Source of the DNA: JAHEDH01 sp963745865
Lineage (GTDB): Bacteria > Actinomycetota > Acidimicrobiia > Spongiisociales > ZC4RG35
Direction: 5' to 3'
Assembly (NCBI GenBank): GCA_963745865.1
Contig: CAVUYZ010000004.1
Coordinates: forward strand, 62,001-126,000
Length of the DNA: 64,000 bases
Shown: positions 46,419-57,512 of the stretch, piece after piece
Layout of the letters: each line of letters begins with the position of its first letter
Position numbering within the stretch: the first letter of the stretch is position 1
The notes under the pieces: model-generated
Told to the model about the DNA's origin: nothing
Seen by the model: only the letters and a program-made list of their open reading frames with translations
Databases searched by the model: none
Position numbers and translations under genes: made by a program

Positions 46419-46864
46419 CTCGCTTCGCTCGCGGCGTGGTGTCTCGGTCGGCGCTGGGGCGCCTCCCTCGACGCGTGGTGTCGGTTGCTCGGCCTGGCGG
46501 CCTCGCCCCGACGCGTGGTGTCGGTTGCTCGGCCTGGCGGCCTCGCTCCGACGCTTGGTGTTGTGCTTCGCACGCCCGATTCGTGGCTCGCTGCGCTCGC
46601 CGCTCCTTCTTCTTGAAGGAAACGGGAGCGCAGCGACACTTGGTAGCCAAGGGCCAACGGCCAGCGGCCAATGGCCAGATTGCACTTCGTGCGCTTGTTG
46701 TGCTTCGCACGCCCGACTCGTGGCTCGCTGCGCTCGCCGCTGCCTTCTGAGCGGCCGAAGGCCACCGAGCGGCGCCAGCCACCGAGCGCGAAGCGCAGCG
46801 AGCACCGAGCGCACCAGCCGCCAAGCGGCGAACCACCAAGCGCGAAGCGCAGCGAGCACCAAGC
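46419..46864. repeat. Intergenic repeat copy 3 with additional modules
   Basis: This 446-bp gene-free block begins right after a stop codon and closely matches the block after 14408. It carries the hairpin at 46589-46635 (outer stem CGCTGCGCTC/GAGCGCAGCG, inner stem TCCTTC/GAAGGA) and a heptamer array of five GCCANNN units at 46646-46680. The CGCTGCGCTC module recurs later, then come GGCCGAAGGCC and AAGCGCAGCGAGCACC modules like those at 17.9-18.5 kb. It therefore links the two repeat types. Confidence 0.75.
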
Positions 46865-47788
46865 TCAGCTGGTGGAGGGAGTCTCGCCTTCTTTGAAGAG
46901 TTCGCCGATGGCGGCGACGCTGCCGAGGACTCCGGAGGTGTCGAGCGGGAGGAAGATCTTGGTGGCTTTCCCGTCTGCGATGCCCTGGAGCGCTTCGAGA
47001 TAGCGGATGGCGATCAGGTCGGGGGTCGGGTCACCGTTGTGGATCGCCGCGAAGACGCGTTCGATTGCCTGGCCCTCACCTTCGGCCACCGTCAGCTTCC
47101 GATACTGCTCGGCGTCGGCGACCTCGCGGATCGCCTGTGCCTGGCCACGGGCTTCGAGGATGTTGGACTCCTGAACGCCTTCGGCCTTGAGGATTGCGGA
47201 GCGCTTTTCGCCCTCAGCTTCGGTGACTGCGGCGCGTCGATCGCGCTCGGCCTTCATCTGGCGGTGCATGGCCTCGGTGACGTCGGCCGGCGGCTCGATC
47301 CGCTGGATCTCGACGCGCACCACCCGGGTGCCCCACTTGTCGGTGGCGTCATCGAGGATCTGGCGGAGCTTGGCGTTGATCACTTCCCGTGAGGTGAGTG
47401 CAGAGTCGAGGTCGAGGTCGCCGACGACGTTCCTCAGATTGGTCTGCGCCAGTTTGGTGACCGCCAGGATGAAGTTCCCCACGTTGTACTTGAGCTTCAC
47501 GGGGTCGGTTGCCTCGTAGTAGATCACGGCGTCGACCGTCACGACCACGTTGTCCTTGGTGATGACCTCTTGTGGCGGCACGTCGACGACCTGCTCGCGC
47601 ATGTCGACCTTCTCCAGCCGCTTGACGAACGGCATGATCCATCTCAGGCCGGAGTCGACCGTCTTGTCGTAGCGCCCCAGGATCTCGATGAGCCCCTTTT
47701 CGAACGGGCGCACGATCCGGAAGCCGGTGGCGGCGACCACGATGGCTCCCACCGAGACGACGAACAGCAGAACGATGACTGCATCCAT
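46865..47788 (-). CDS. SPFH/stomatin-like membrane protein (band 7)
   Basis: 307 residues, N-terminal membrane helix (residues about 3-22), then a band 7 domain: FRIVRPFEKGLIEILGRYD, DVPPQEVITKDNVVVTVDAV and IYYEATDPVKLKYNV. A charged coiled-coil region (about 190-245, ERDRRAAVTEAEGEKRSA) follows. SPFH proteins form large ring-like membrane scaffolds, often with a partner NfeD protein that helps recruit or protect lipids and proteins. Here the gene directly follows the NfeD-containing fusion gene with a 27-bp gap, the conserved order for that partnership. GGGAG precedes the ATG. Confidence 0.94.
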   Translation of the reverse strand: MDAVIVLLFVVSVGAIVVAATGFRIVRPFEKGLIEILGRYDKTVDSGLRWIMPFVKRLEKVDMREQVVDVPPQEVITKDNVVVTVDAVIYYEATDPVKLKYNVGNFILAVTKLAQTNLRNVVGDLDLDSALTSREVINAKLRQILDDATDKWGTRVVRVEIQRIEPPADVTEAMHRQMKAERDRRAAVTEAEGEKRSAILKAEGVQESNILEARGQAQAIREVADAEQYRKLTVAEGEGQAIERVFAAIHNGDPTPDLIAIRYLEALQGIADGKATKIFLPLDTSGVLGSVAAIGELFKEGETPSTS

Positions 47789-47815
47789 GTTGGGTGTCTC
47801 CCTTTTCTCGAAACT

Positions 47816-48616
47816 TCAGTCTGTTGACTCGACGACCATGCGAGCGCCTCGCATCGCGACCACCCGGATGTGGGTGCCGGCGGGGATCGTCGACCCGTCG
47901 TCGGTTGTGGCCCGCCACTCCTCGGACTCGACCCTCACCATGCCGACGGCCTGGTCCGGGTCGATGTCCTGGAGGACCATACCCCCGAGCCCGACCCATC
48001 GATTGGCGCCGACCGACGGCTGCGGAGCCCTGTCTTGTTCGGCGATGAAACGCCGCAAGTAGGCGAAGGCCACCAGCGACACCCCGAAGAAGACCAGCCA
48101 TTGGGCCGCGACGCCGACACCGAGCCACGCCAGGATTGCCGCGGCGACCGCTCCGATCGAGAACGGGAGGAGGAAGAAGGCGGCTGTGAAGATCTCTCCG
48201 ACGCCGAACCCCAGGGCGGCGAACGTCCACACCCATCTCCATACGTCGTTGTCCACGTTGCTCTCTCCTCTCAGGAGGCTTCCGGCGAGCACACCTCCGA
48301 CGATCGCGATCGCCCCGAGCGAATAGGAGATCGCCTCGAAGCGCTTCCGCCGATCCGAACTGGACTCACCTGCGACGATCTCGTCCCACGAGCGCGTGTT
48401 GTCGAGCACCCGATACTCGGCTGCCCAACTCTCGGCGAATGCCGCAGGGTCGCTGCCGACGACCTGCTCGACGCTCTGTCCGTCGGATCGTGCTTCCTCG
48501 AGATGCTGCTCGAGCTCGTTCCTCATTGAGGCGACCATCCGTCTCGGCACTCCTGTCGATCGCCAATAGGTCTCGCACTCGGCGATCAGTCTGGCTGTGT
48601 CAGCGCTCTCGCTCAC
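47816..48616 (-). CDS. HAAS-NfeD fusion membrane protein
   Basis: 266 residues from a GTG at 48614-48616 (GGAGG just upstream), overlapping the padR stop by 4 bp. Residues about 8-70 are a soluble HAAS domain (CETYWRSTGVPRRMVASMRN, then AFAESWAAEYR), the type usually encoded next to PadR. Residues about 97-190 give three or four membrane helices. Residues about 205-263 form the NfeD OB-fold (GLGGMVLQDIDPDQAVGMVR, then IPAGTHIRVV and RMVVES). NfeD domains work with SPFH proteins, and an SPFH gene follows here. Joining the PadR-linked and SPFH-linked modules in one chain is unusual. Confidence 0.8.
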   Translation of the reverse strand: MSESADTARLIAECETYWRSTGVPRRMVASMRNELEQHLEEARSDGQSVEQVVGSDPAAFAESWAAEYRVLDNTRSWDEIVAGESSSDRRKRFEAISYSLGAIAIVGGVLAGSLLRGESNVDNDVWRWVWTFAALGFGVGEIFTAAFFLLPFSIGAVAAAILAWLGVGVAAQWLVFFGVSLVAFAYLRRFIAEQDRAPQPSVGANRWVGLGGMVLQDIDPDQAVGMVRVESEEWRATTDDGSTIPAGTHIRVVAMRGARMVVESTD

Positions 48617-48960
48617 GTCTTTCCTCCATCCAGGACGGCTTCGACGCTCCGGCTCATCGAGCGCCACTCCTCGGTCCATTCGCTGAGCCGGGTCACGCCA
48701 CCAGCGGTGATCCGGTAGTACTTGCGGGCGGGTCCCTCGCTGGACGGCTCGAGATAGGACTCGATGAGGGCACCCCGTTGGAGGCGTGACAATGCGGGGT
48801 AGATGGTCCCATCGCTGATCAGCTCGAGGCCACGCTTCGAGAGTTTTCTCGCCATCTCGTATCCGTAGCTCGGCTCTTCGGCGATGACCGCCAACAGACA
48901 CATGTCCAGTACGCCCTTCAGCAACTGAGAGCTCCGCTCTACTCCGTTGCCAGTTACCAT
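48613..48960 (-). CDS. PadR-family transcriptional regulator
   Basis: 115 residues. The winged-helix core is typical of the short PadR proteins: QLLKGVLDMCLLAVIAEEPSYGYEMARKL, then SDGTIYPALSRLQRGALIESY, followed by a helix (GVTRLSEWTEEWRSMS). PadR proteins repress nearby genes until an effector is bound. The start (cat at 48958-48960) seems leaderless: no Shine-Dalgarno sequence, but a TTGACT/TAGCCT promoter ends about 7 nt upstream. An inverted repeat flanks the -10 box, so autorepression of the padR, HAAS-NfeD and SPFH operon is likely. Confidence 0.9.
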   Translation of the reverse strand: MVTGNGVERSSQLLKGVLDMCLLAVIAEEPSYGYEMARKLSKRGLELISDGTIYPALSRLQRGALIESYLEPSSEGPARKYYRITAGGVTRLSEWTEEWRSMSRSVEAVLDGGKT

Positions 48961-48995
48961 GCATGACAGGCTAACCGGTCATGCATAGTAGTCAA
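48959..48995 (-). promoter_or_regulatory. PadR promoter and operator
   Basis: Read on the minus strand: -35 TTGACT at 48990-48995, spacer 16, -10 TAGCCT at 48968-48973. A perfect inverted repeat ATGCATGAC-N10-GTCATGCAT (48959-48967 and 48978-48986) flanks the -10 box and reaches the start codon. A repressor bound here would block both the promoter and a leaderless start. The arms are palindromic, as expected for a PadR dimer. Confidence 0.8.
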
Positions 48996-49095
48996 GTCTC
49001 AATGGACCCCCCGCGGTGTGACTCTGGACCTGCACGGCTGGTCGATGGCACGGCATGGCCGGGCGATGCGGTGTGTCGTAGCGGGCGGGGGTGGC

Positions 49096-49494
49096 TCAGC
49101 GGGACAGAGCGTCCCGGATCTCGATCAGGAGTTTGACCTCGTCGCTCAACTCTGGCTCCTCGGCGGCCGGCTCCTCGGGCCCATCGAGGGAGGCCTTCAT
49201 CCGGTTGTACGCCTTGACCACGAGGAACATCACGAACGCGACGATGACGAAGTTGAGCGATGCCTCGATGAAGGCGCCGACTGATCCGGCCGGTATTCCG
49301 GTCTCGGGGTTCACGTCTCCGAACGTCCAGAGGCCATCGAGTGATCGAAGGTCGAAGATCAGGCCGATCAGCGGGCTCACGATCCGGGTGGTGAGTGTCG
49401 TGACGACCGACGAGAAGGCGACACCCAGGACGAATGCGACGGCAATGTCCACCAGGTTTCCACGGTTGATGAAGTCCTTGAACTCCTTGATCAC
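49096..49494 (-). CDS. mscL: Large-conductance mechanosensitive channel
   Basis: 132 residues from a GTG at 49492-49494 with AGGAG 5 nt upstream. The N-terminus IKEFKDFINRGNLVDIAVAF contains the first membrane helix, the second lies around residues 75-98, and the cytoplasmic tail is acidic. MscL opens at high membrane tension after an osmotic drop and releases solutes. It lies upstream of the padR/SPFH operon on the same strand but is separated by about 135 bp that contain the PadR promoter. Confidence 0.95.
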   Translation of the reverse strand: MIKEFKDFINRGNLVDIAVAFVLGVAFSSVVTTLTTRIVSPLIGLIFDLRSLDGLWTFGDVNPETGIPAGSVGAFIEASLNFVIVAFVMFLVVKAYNRMKASLDGPEEPAAEEPELSDEVKLLIEIRDALSR

Positions 49495-49630
49495 ATCTGC
49501 TCCTGTCGTTTTACGGGCGCATCCTATGCGGACCGCTGTCCGGGTCGACGTTCTGTTGGAATGCGCCGGCGGGTGAAATTGGTCCGCTCCGCCCATGCCG
49601 CGCGGCTCTCGCCGACCTAGGGTGGCGCCC

Positions 49631-50017
49631 ATGTTCGAAGACCGTCCGTTTCTCGCCACGATCGATCAACGCCTCGAGGACGGTCGCGCTGCAGTGTCGG
49701 TTGCGATCGGACGGGGCGACGCTTCCTATACCGGCTCAGCCGAGGGGGTGGCCGACCCCCATCAGCGAGCCCGCCTGGTCGGAGAGGCGACCCTCCGCGC
49801 AATCGAGAAGATGGCCGGTGATCGCCACGTCTTCGACCTCACGGCCATCGGAACGTCCGATCTCGGCCCGGTGCGGATCGCCCTCGCCCAGATCCGTGAG
49901 TCCGGTTGGAGCGACTATCTGATCGGGTCGGCGATGGTTCGCGACGGAGATGCAGCCACGGCCACCGCCAAAGCCGTGCTGGACGCCCTCAACCGCCGCA
50001 TCTCCCGCGGGATCTGA
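49631..50017 (+). CDS. Hypothetical protein
   Basis: 128 residues from the ATG at 49631. The sequence (DQRLEDGRAAVSVAIGRGD, then EATLRAIEKMAG, FDLTAIGTSDLGPVRIALAQ and a final AVLDALNRRISRGI) suggests a small alpha/beta domain. I recognise no family. No signal peptide or membrane helix is visible. It is a lone gene between mscL (divergent) and clpB, 200 bp upstream of the clpB start. Confidence 0.65.
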   Translation: MFEDRPFLATIDQRLEDGRAAVSVAIGRGDASYTGSAEGVADPHQRARLVGEATLRAIEKMAGDRHVFDLTAIGTSDLGPVRIALAQIRESGWSDYLIGSAMVRDGDAATATAKAVLDALNRRISRGI

Positions 50018-50172
50018 CCGACCCTCCGACCGTCGGTCGTGCCCGATCGGGGCAAGGCCTGCCACTGCGGCGTCCTGTCTCGAGATGAGATCGAGCCCAC
50101 AATCGGGTCGAAGGCCCCTTGCTCCCGACCGACCAACCAGCCACGATCGGGAATAGATCACGGCGTGACAAA

Positions 50173-50193
50173 CTTGACACTATTGTACTCAGG
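50173..50193 (+). promoter_or_regulatory. HAIR-like element (HspR site) before clpB
   Basis: CTTGACA at 50173-50179 and ACTCAGG at 50187-50193 are separated by 7 bp, close to the HspR consensus CTTGAGT-N7-ACTCAAG with three mismatches. TTGACA in its left half could also be a -35 box. This places clpB under heat-shock repression by HspR, as known in other actinobacteria. A clear -10 box is not obvious. Confidence 0.65.
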
Positions 50194-50217
50194 TTTTCAC
50201 ACAGGAGCGATGGCACG

Positions 50218-52788
<2,571 letters not shown>

Positions 52789-52791
52789 CCC

Positions 52792-52974
52792 TCACCGGCG
52801 GAAACGCTCCGGCGGGTTGCGAAGCAGTCGCCAGCCTGCGAAGAGAAACGCGGTTGCGAACAAGGCCGACGCGATCGCCGCGATGTGGCCGCCCGGCCCG
52901 GAGATCTCGGCGATGGCGATCACGATCCACATGGAGGCGACGATGAACGAGAAGGCAGCGATGATCTTGTGCAT
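52792..52974 (-). CDS. Two-helix small membrane protein
   Basis: 60 residues (MHKIIAAFSFIVASMWIVIA, then IAAIASALFATAFLFAGWRLLRNP). Two hydrophobic helices with a short polar C-terminus. The ATG at 52972-52974 lies 2 bp after the NagD-like gene stop, so it seems to be the last gene of that unit. It converges on clpB with only 3 bp between stop codons. I do not recognise the family. Confidence 0.6.
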   Translation of the reverse strand: MHKIIAAFSFIVASMWIVIAIAEISGPGGHIAAIASALFATAFLFAGWRLLRNPPERFRR

Positions 52975-52976
52975 CG

Positions 52977-53738
52977 TCAATCCAGCGTCAGGTCGGCCAC
53001 AGACTCGATCACGTGATGCGGCCGGAACGGACTGCGGGCGATGTCGTCCCTCGATGTCATCCCGCTGAGCACCAGCACCGTCTCGAGACCGGCCTCGAGG
53101 CCGCCGCGAATGTCGGTCCTGAGGTTGTCGCCAACCATCGTCGTGTCCTCTGAGTGCACGTCGATGTAGTTGAGGGCGGATCGGAACATGAGTGGATTCG
53201 GTTTGCCGATCACGTACGGCTCGATGCCGGTGGCAGCCTGGATCATGGCCGCTATCGCACCCGCGGCTGGGACGATTCCACCCTCGGCGAGCCCAGCGAC
53301 GTCCGGGTTCGTCACCACGAAATGCGCTCCGGCGTGGACGAGCTGGGTTGCCACGGTGATCGCGTCGATCTCGATACGGCCCTCGCCCAACACGACGTAG
53401 TCGGGGTTGATGTCGGTCAGCACGTAGCCGACGCCGTGCATCGCCGTCGTCAACCCGGTCTCACCAACGACGAATGCCTTTCCTCCCGGCATCTGGACGT
53501 CCAGGAAGCGGGCGGTCGCCATTGCGGATGTGAAGATCCGGTCAGCGGGCACTCGCAACCCCTCGGCGGAGAGTCGATGGGCGAGATCCCCAGGCGTGTA
53601 GATCGAGTTGTTGGTCACGACCGCGTAGCGGCGGTCGGAGTCGTTGAGATGATCGATCAACTGCTGGGCGCCGGGAACCGGCGTTCGGCCTCTGACGAGC
53701 ACGCCATCCATGTCCAACAAGAAGTGTCTTCGAGCCAC
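52977..53738 (-). CDS. NagD-like HAD-superfamily IIA phosphatase
   Basis: 253 residues from a GTG at 53736-53738. HAD motifs are in place: FLLDMDGVLVRG (motif I), VVTNNS (motif II), the cap region DYVVLGEGRIEID and VIGKPNPLMF with VGDNLRTDI (motifs III and IV). Family members remove phosphate from small molecules such as p-nitrophenyl or nucleotide phosphates; the natural substrate is unknown. It is divergent from the DUF445 gene with a 66-bp shared region. Confidence 0.92.
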   Translation of the reverse strand: MARRHFLLDMDGVLVRGRTPVPGAQQLIDHLNDSDRRYAVVTNNSIYTPGDLAHRLSAEGLRVPADRIFTSAMATARFLDVQMPGGKAFVVGETGLTTAMHGVGYVLTDINPDYVVLGEGRIEIDAITVATQLVHAGAHFVVTNPDVAGLAEGGIVPAAGAIAAMIQAATGIEPYVIGKPNPLMFRSALNYIDVHSEDTTMVGDNLRTDIRGGLEAGLETVLVLSGMTSRDDIARSPFRPHHVIESVADLTLD

Positions 53739-53804
53739 GACCCGAACCGTAGCCCAGCTCGCGTCCGCCCACGCTTTCCGCTGCGCGTCTGCCAATCTGT
53801 TCGC

Positions 53805-55052
53805 GTGCACTCCGACCAGGACCAGATCGCCCTGACACAGCTGGGCCGCACCCGGAGGCGGGCGACGATGTTGCTGATCGCCGTCACGGCGCTGTTCGTG
53901 TCCACGTTTCTGATGGGTGACTCGCAGCTCGTCGGCTACATCCGGGCGTTCGCCGAGGCAGGGATGATCGGCGGGCTGGCGGACTGGTTCGCAGTCGTGG
54001 CCCTGTTCCGGCACCCACTGGGCATCCCGATTCCCCACACGGCGATCATCCCCAATTCGAAGGAGGGTCTCGGGAGGAATCTCGCCCGGTTCATCGTCGA
54101 CAACTTCCTCGATCCCCAGGACATCGTCGACCGGCTGCATGCCGCCGACCCGGCGAGACAGTTCGGAGAGTGGGTCGCCGATCCAGCCAACGCCAGGACG
54201 ATCTCGGGTCACGTCGCGACGGTGGCCGCCGGCCTGTCCGAGGGGCTCGCCAGCGACACCATCGCCGGAGATCTCGAACGGATTCTCAACCCCCAGCTTC
54301 GCAAGCTCCCGTTCGGGCAGATCGCAGGCCGGGTGCTGACAGCGACGGTCGAGGACGGTCACCACCGTCCGATGATCGATGCGGCAGTTCGAGGTCTGGC
54401 CGGTGTCCTGGTCGAGAATCGCGAGATCCTGCGCAGGCGGCTCGGCGAGGAGTCGCCGTGGTGGGTCCCCGAGCAACTGGACGACATCGTGTTCGATCGC
54501 GCCTTCGGCGCTCTCGTGGCTCTCCTCATCGAGGTCTCGAACGACGGCGCGCATCCCCTCAGGCTGACCGTCGAGGAACAACTCGGTGAGCTCGCTGAAC
54601 GACTGGCCACCGACGAGCTGTTGGATGCGGTCATCGCCGATCGGGTGTCCGATCTTCTGGAGAGCGACGAGGTGCGCGAGTGGATTCGCTCGCAGTGGAC
54701 CGCAGTTGCCCGTGCCGTTTCGGACGCGGCCGATCGGCCGGAGTCGGAGCTACGCGAGTCGATCGCCATCGCTCTCGCCGGGTTCGGCGATCGCCTTGGC
54801 GCGGACCCGGAGTTGTCGGCGCGGATCGACGGCTGGCTGGTCTCCTTGGCCGGCCCGCTCGCGACTGCCGCCCGCGAGGAAGCCGGCGCCTTGATCCAGG
54901 CCACCGTCGACCGGTGGGATGCCGACGAGACGAGCCGACGGTTGGAGCTGTGGATGGGTCGGGACCTTCAGTTCGTGAGGATCAACGGAACCCTGGTTGG
55001 CGGTCTCGCCGGCGTCGTGATCCACTCGATCGCGCTGCTCCTGGGAGGCTGA
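53805..55052 (+). CDS. DUF445-family membrane protein
   Basis: 415 residues from a GTG at 53805. A first helix is near residues 20-38, then the conserved block VGYIRAFAEAGMIGGLADWFAVVALFRHPLG is characteristic of DUF445. A long soluble, largely helical middle region follows, and a C-terminal helix (GLAGVVIHSIALLLGG) reinserts. DUF445 proteins are often called YheB-like or cell-surface associated, and their role is unknown. It is a short distance upstream of the glycosidase gene on the same strand. Confidence 0.85.
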   Translation: MHSDQDQIALTQLGRTRRRATMLLIAVTALFVSTFLMGDSQLVGYIRAFAEAGMIGGLADWFAVVALFRHPLGIPIPHTAIIPNSKEGLGRNLARFIVDNFLDPQDIVDRLHAADPARQFGEWVADPANARTISGHVATVAAGLSEGLASDTIAGDLERILNPQLRKLPFGQIAGRVLTATVEDGHHRPMIDAAVRGLAGVLVENREILRRRLGEESPWWVPEQLDDIVFDRAFGALVALLIEVSNDGAHPLRLTVEEQLGELAERLATDELLDAVIADRVSDLLESDEVREWIRSQWTAVARAVSDAADRPESELRESIAIALAGFGDRLGADPELSARIDGWLVSLAGPLATAAREEAGALIQATVDRWDADETSRRLELWMGRDLQFVRINGTLVGGLAGVVIHSIALLLGG

Positions 55053-55080
55053 CCCGGCCACGCCTCCCTCCTAGGCTCAG

Positions 55081-57417
55081 GTGGCGATGACCGATCTCAC
55101 CATCGATACCGCGGCCAGCATCGCTCTGAGCGAATGGGCAACCGATCGAGTCGAGAGCGGAGACTTCGCAGCGATCGCGCGACGTTTGGGTGCATTGCCC
55201 GTGGGCTCCGGGACAGTGGAATTCGGTGTGTGGGCCCCTGTCGTTCGTGACGGCCTCGCCGACCGCATCGAGATCGAGGTCTTCCTTCCTCCGTCCGATC
55301 TCGACGTGACGCTCAGCTCCCAGACAGCCACGATGGAACGTCACCGGTTCGAGATGATCGTGACCGGCGAGACGGCGTGGCTCACCCTGACGGGAGTCCC
55401 GATCGGAGATCGTCGATCGGTGGGTGCGTTCTACCGGTTCCGCGGTCTGTCCGAGGACGGCTCGCCCGCTGTCGGGCACCTCCCGGACCCGATGGGGATG
55501 AGCTTTCCGTTCGGGGCGTTCGCCCCGTCCGAAGTCGTCGACCTGGCGGGAGAGCGGTCCGATGCGGCATACTTCGAGACGCATGCCGGGATCGGTTCCG
55601 TTCGCCGTCAGGGACCACCCACCAACATCCTGCAGGTCCATCCGCGAACTGCGACGGAGGAGGGCACGCTCGCGGCACTCGCTCGCCGGATCGAGTCGGC
55701 TGCGCGTCGGGTCGCCGACGGTGAGGACGTGGAAGCCGCCGACCTGCTGTGGATGGATTACGACTCGATCGAACTCCTCCCGGTCGAGCCTTTGATCGAC
55801 TACGAGGGCGACGACTCGTTTTGGAGGGAGTCCGATCCGGACGCTCGTGCGACGGATGTGGCCCTGGGGCGTCCCGACATGATCGACTGGGGGTATGACA
55901 TCCCCATCTGCGGCAGTGCGGCGGTGACAGCGACGGTGCTGGAGACAGGGCGCCCCCATGAGCTGATCGATTTCATCGCCACCCTCCACACACTGCCGAC
56001 CGGCCCGATCCGGGTGATCTTCGATGTCGTGTACGGCCATGCGGACAATCAGGCGAAGGGCCTGATGCAGGATGCCTGGTTCACCGGACCCGACATGTAC
56101 GGACAGCACCTCGACTACCGCAATCCGTTCGTCAGGGCGCAGCTGCTCGAGATGCAGCGGCGCAAGGGCGACTTCGGGGTGGACGGGCTCCGGGTCGACG
56201 GTGCTCAGGACTTCACGTGGTGGGACCACGAGCGCGATGCCCTGGTCCGCGACGACGTGTACATGCAGGAGATGAGTGCCGTCGTCCAGGAGGTCGCCGG
56301 AGTGGCGTATCGCCCATGGATGATCTTCGAGGACGGGAGACCGTGGCCCCGAGACGACTGGGAGCTCGCCTCCACCTATCGGGCCGTCACCGACGTGCAA
56401 CCACACGTGTTCCAGTGGGGCCCGCTCACGTTCGCCCACAACACGCCGTTCCTGTTCACCTTCTGGCTGTCCAAGTGGTGGCGGATCAGGGAGATCGCCG
56501 AGTTCGGTTCGCATTGGATCAGTGGTTGCGCGAATCACGACACGCTTCGGCGGGGCTCGCAGGTCCATCCCGGGGAGCGGATCAACACGTTCCTCGGCGA
56601 CTCGCTGCCCGATGTGATCGAGCGTGCCTATGACCATCCGGCTGCGTCGCTGCTCTTCCACGGCTTCCTCCCGGGGGTTCCCATGGACTTCCTCCAGGGA
56701 ATAGCCCGTGTCCCGTGGAGCTTCATCAGAACGACCGACCGTCGGTATGCGCTCAAGGTCTGGGGAGAGGAAGCCAGGTTCCTCGATTGGCGCGTCACCG
56801 AGGACGACTGGACCGATTCCCGGAACTTCACACGCCTCAAGGCCCTCGGGTTCGAGGAACGGTCCGACATCGCCGAGTTCATGTCGGTGCTGGAGGGAGC
56901 GGTTCTCGCTCATGGAGACGTCATCGAGCCGGTCGTCGACGTGATCAGGACGGTGACTCGGCCCGAATCGCTCGACCGAGATGTCGACACCCTGGTGATG
57001 GCGGCTCGCGCCTGGATGTCAGATGTCCACGACTTCTGTTCGCTGACCGAGCGGAGGCTGTCCGAGCTGGATGGCCCGATGGTTCGATTCGGCCGCGAGG
57101 TCCGGGCGTTTCGGAGGGCACATCAGTGGCTGCGCGACGACCTGACAGACGACGATGTCTTCGAGTATCGGCACCCGACCCGGGGCACCGTGGTCTTCTT
57201 CGGGTGGCGAACCAGCCCCGACGGCGCTTCCGAGGTCCTGTTCGTGGCGAACATGGAGGGTGAGCCCGCCACCGTGACCCCAATCGAATTGCTCGGCATC
57301 GACGGTGACGGCTGGGAACTGGCGGTCACGGCACCGCGACTGCCCGCGGGGCTGGATCCATCGTGCCCCATGACGCTCCCCGACGCCACCGGCGTCATCT
57401 TCACCCGTCGTCGGTGA
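55081..57417 (+). CDS. GH13-like glycosidase, probable glucosylglycerol hydrolase (GghA-type)
   Basis: 778 residues with a GTG start, or an ATG 6 bp later. An N-terminal beta domain precedes a catalytic barrel. Barrel signatures are visible: IRVIFDVVYGHADNQ, the nucleophile region GVDGLRVDGAQDF, an acid in MIFEDGRPWP and the terminal CANHDTLRRGSQ strand with NHD. This arrangement matches the glucosylglycerol-hydrolase branch of the alpha-amylase clan best. If so, it cleaves glucosylglycerol into glucose and glycerol, removing a compatible solute after hypo-osmotic shock. The alternative is another GH13-clan enzyme; the substrate is not provable from sequence. Confidence 0.7.
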   Translation: MAMTDLTIDTAASIALSEWATDRVESGDFAAIARRLGALPVGSGTVEFGVWAPVVRDGLADRIEIEVFLPPSDLDVTLSSQTATMERHRFEMIVTGETAWLTLTGVPIGDRRSVGAFYRFRGLSEDGSPAVGHLPDPMGMSFPFGAFAPSEVVDLAGERSDAAYFETHAGIGSVRRQGPPTNILQVHPRTATEEGTLAALARRIESAARRVADGEDVEAADLLWMDYDSIELLPVEPLIDYEGDDSFWRESDPDARATDVALGRPDMIDWGYDIPICGSAAVTATVLETGRPHELIDFIATLHTLPTGPIRVIFDVVYGHADNQAKGLMQDAWFTGPDMYGQHLDYRNPFVRAQLLEMQRRKGDFGVDGLRVDGAQDFTWWDHERDALVRDDVYMQEMSAVVQEVAGVAYRPWMIFEDGRPWPRDDWELASTYRAVTDVQPHVFQWGPLTFAHNTPFLFTFWLSKWWRIREIAEFGSHWISGCANHDTLRRGSQVHPGERINTFLGDSLPDVIERAYDHPAASLLFHGFLPGVPMDFLQGIARVPWSFIRTTDRRYALKVWGEEARFLDWRVTEDDWTDSRNFTRLKALGFEERSDIAEFMSVLEGAVLAHGDVIEPVVDVIRTVTRPESLDRDVDTLVMAARAWMSDVHDFCSLTERRLSELDGPMVRFGREVRAFRRAHQWLRDDLTDDDVFEYRHPTRGTVVFFGWRTSPDGASEVLFVANMEGEPATVTPIELLGIDGDGWELAVTAPRLPAGLDPSCPMTLPDATGVIFTRRR

Positions 57418-57512
57418 CACTCCGTCTCTCGGCGACCGGGCGAGCTGGCCGTCATCGGGCGGCGACCAGTCGAGTGACCGGCAGTGGGGGGTCCTGATCG
57501 ACGGGACGGGCT

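Noticed and set aside
50174..50202. A full sigma-70-type promoter with TTGACA before clpB
   Set aside because: A -35 fits, but no acceptable -10 lies 16-18 bp downstream; the HAIR-like reading is better supported.
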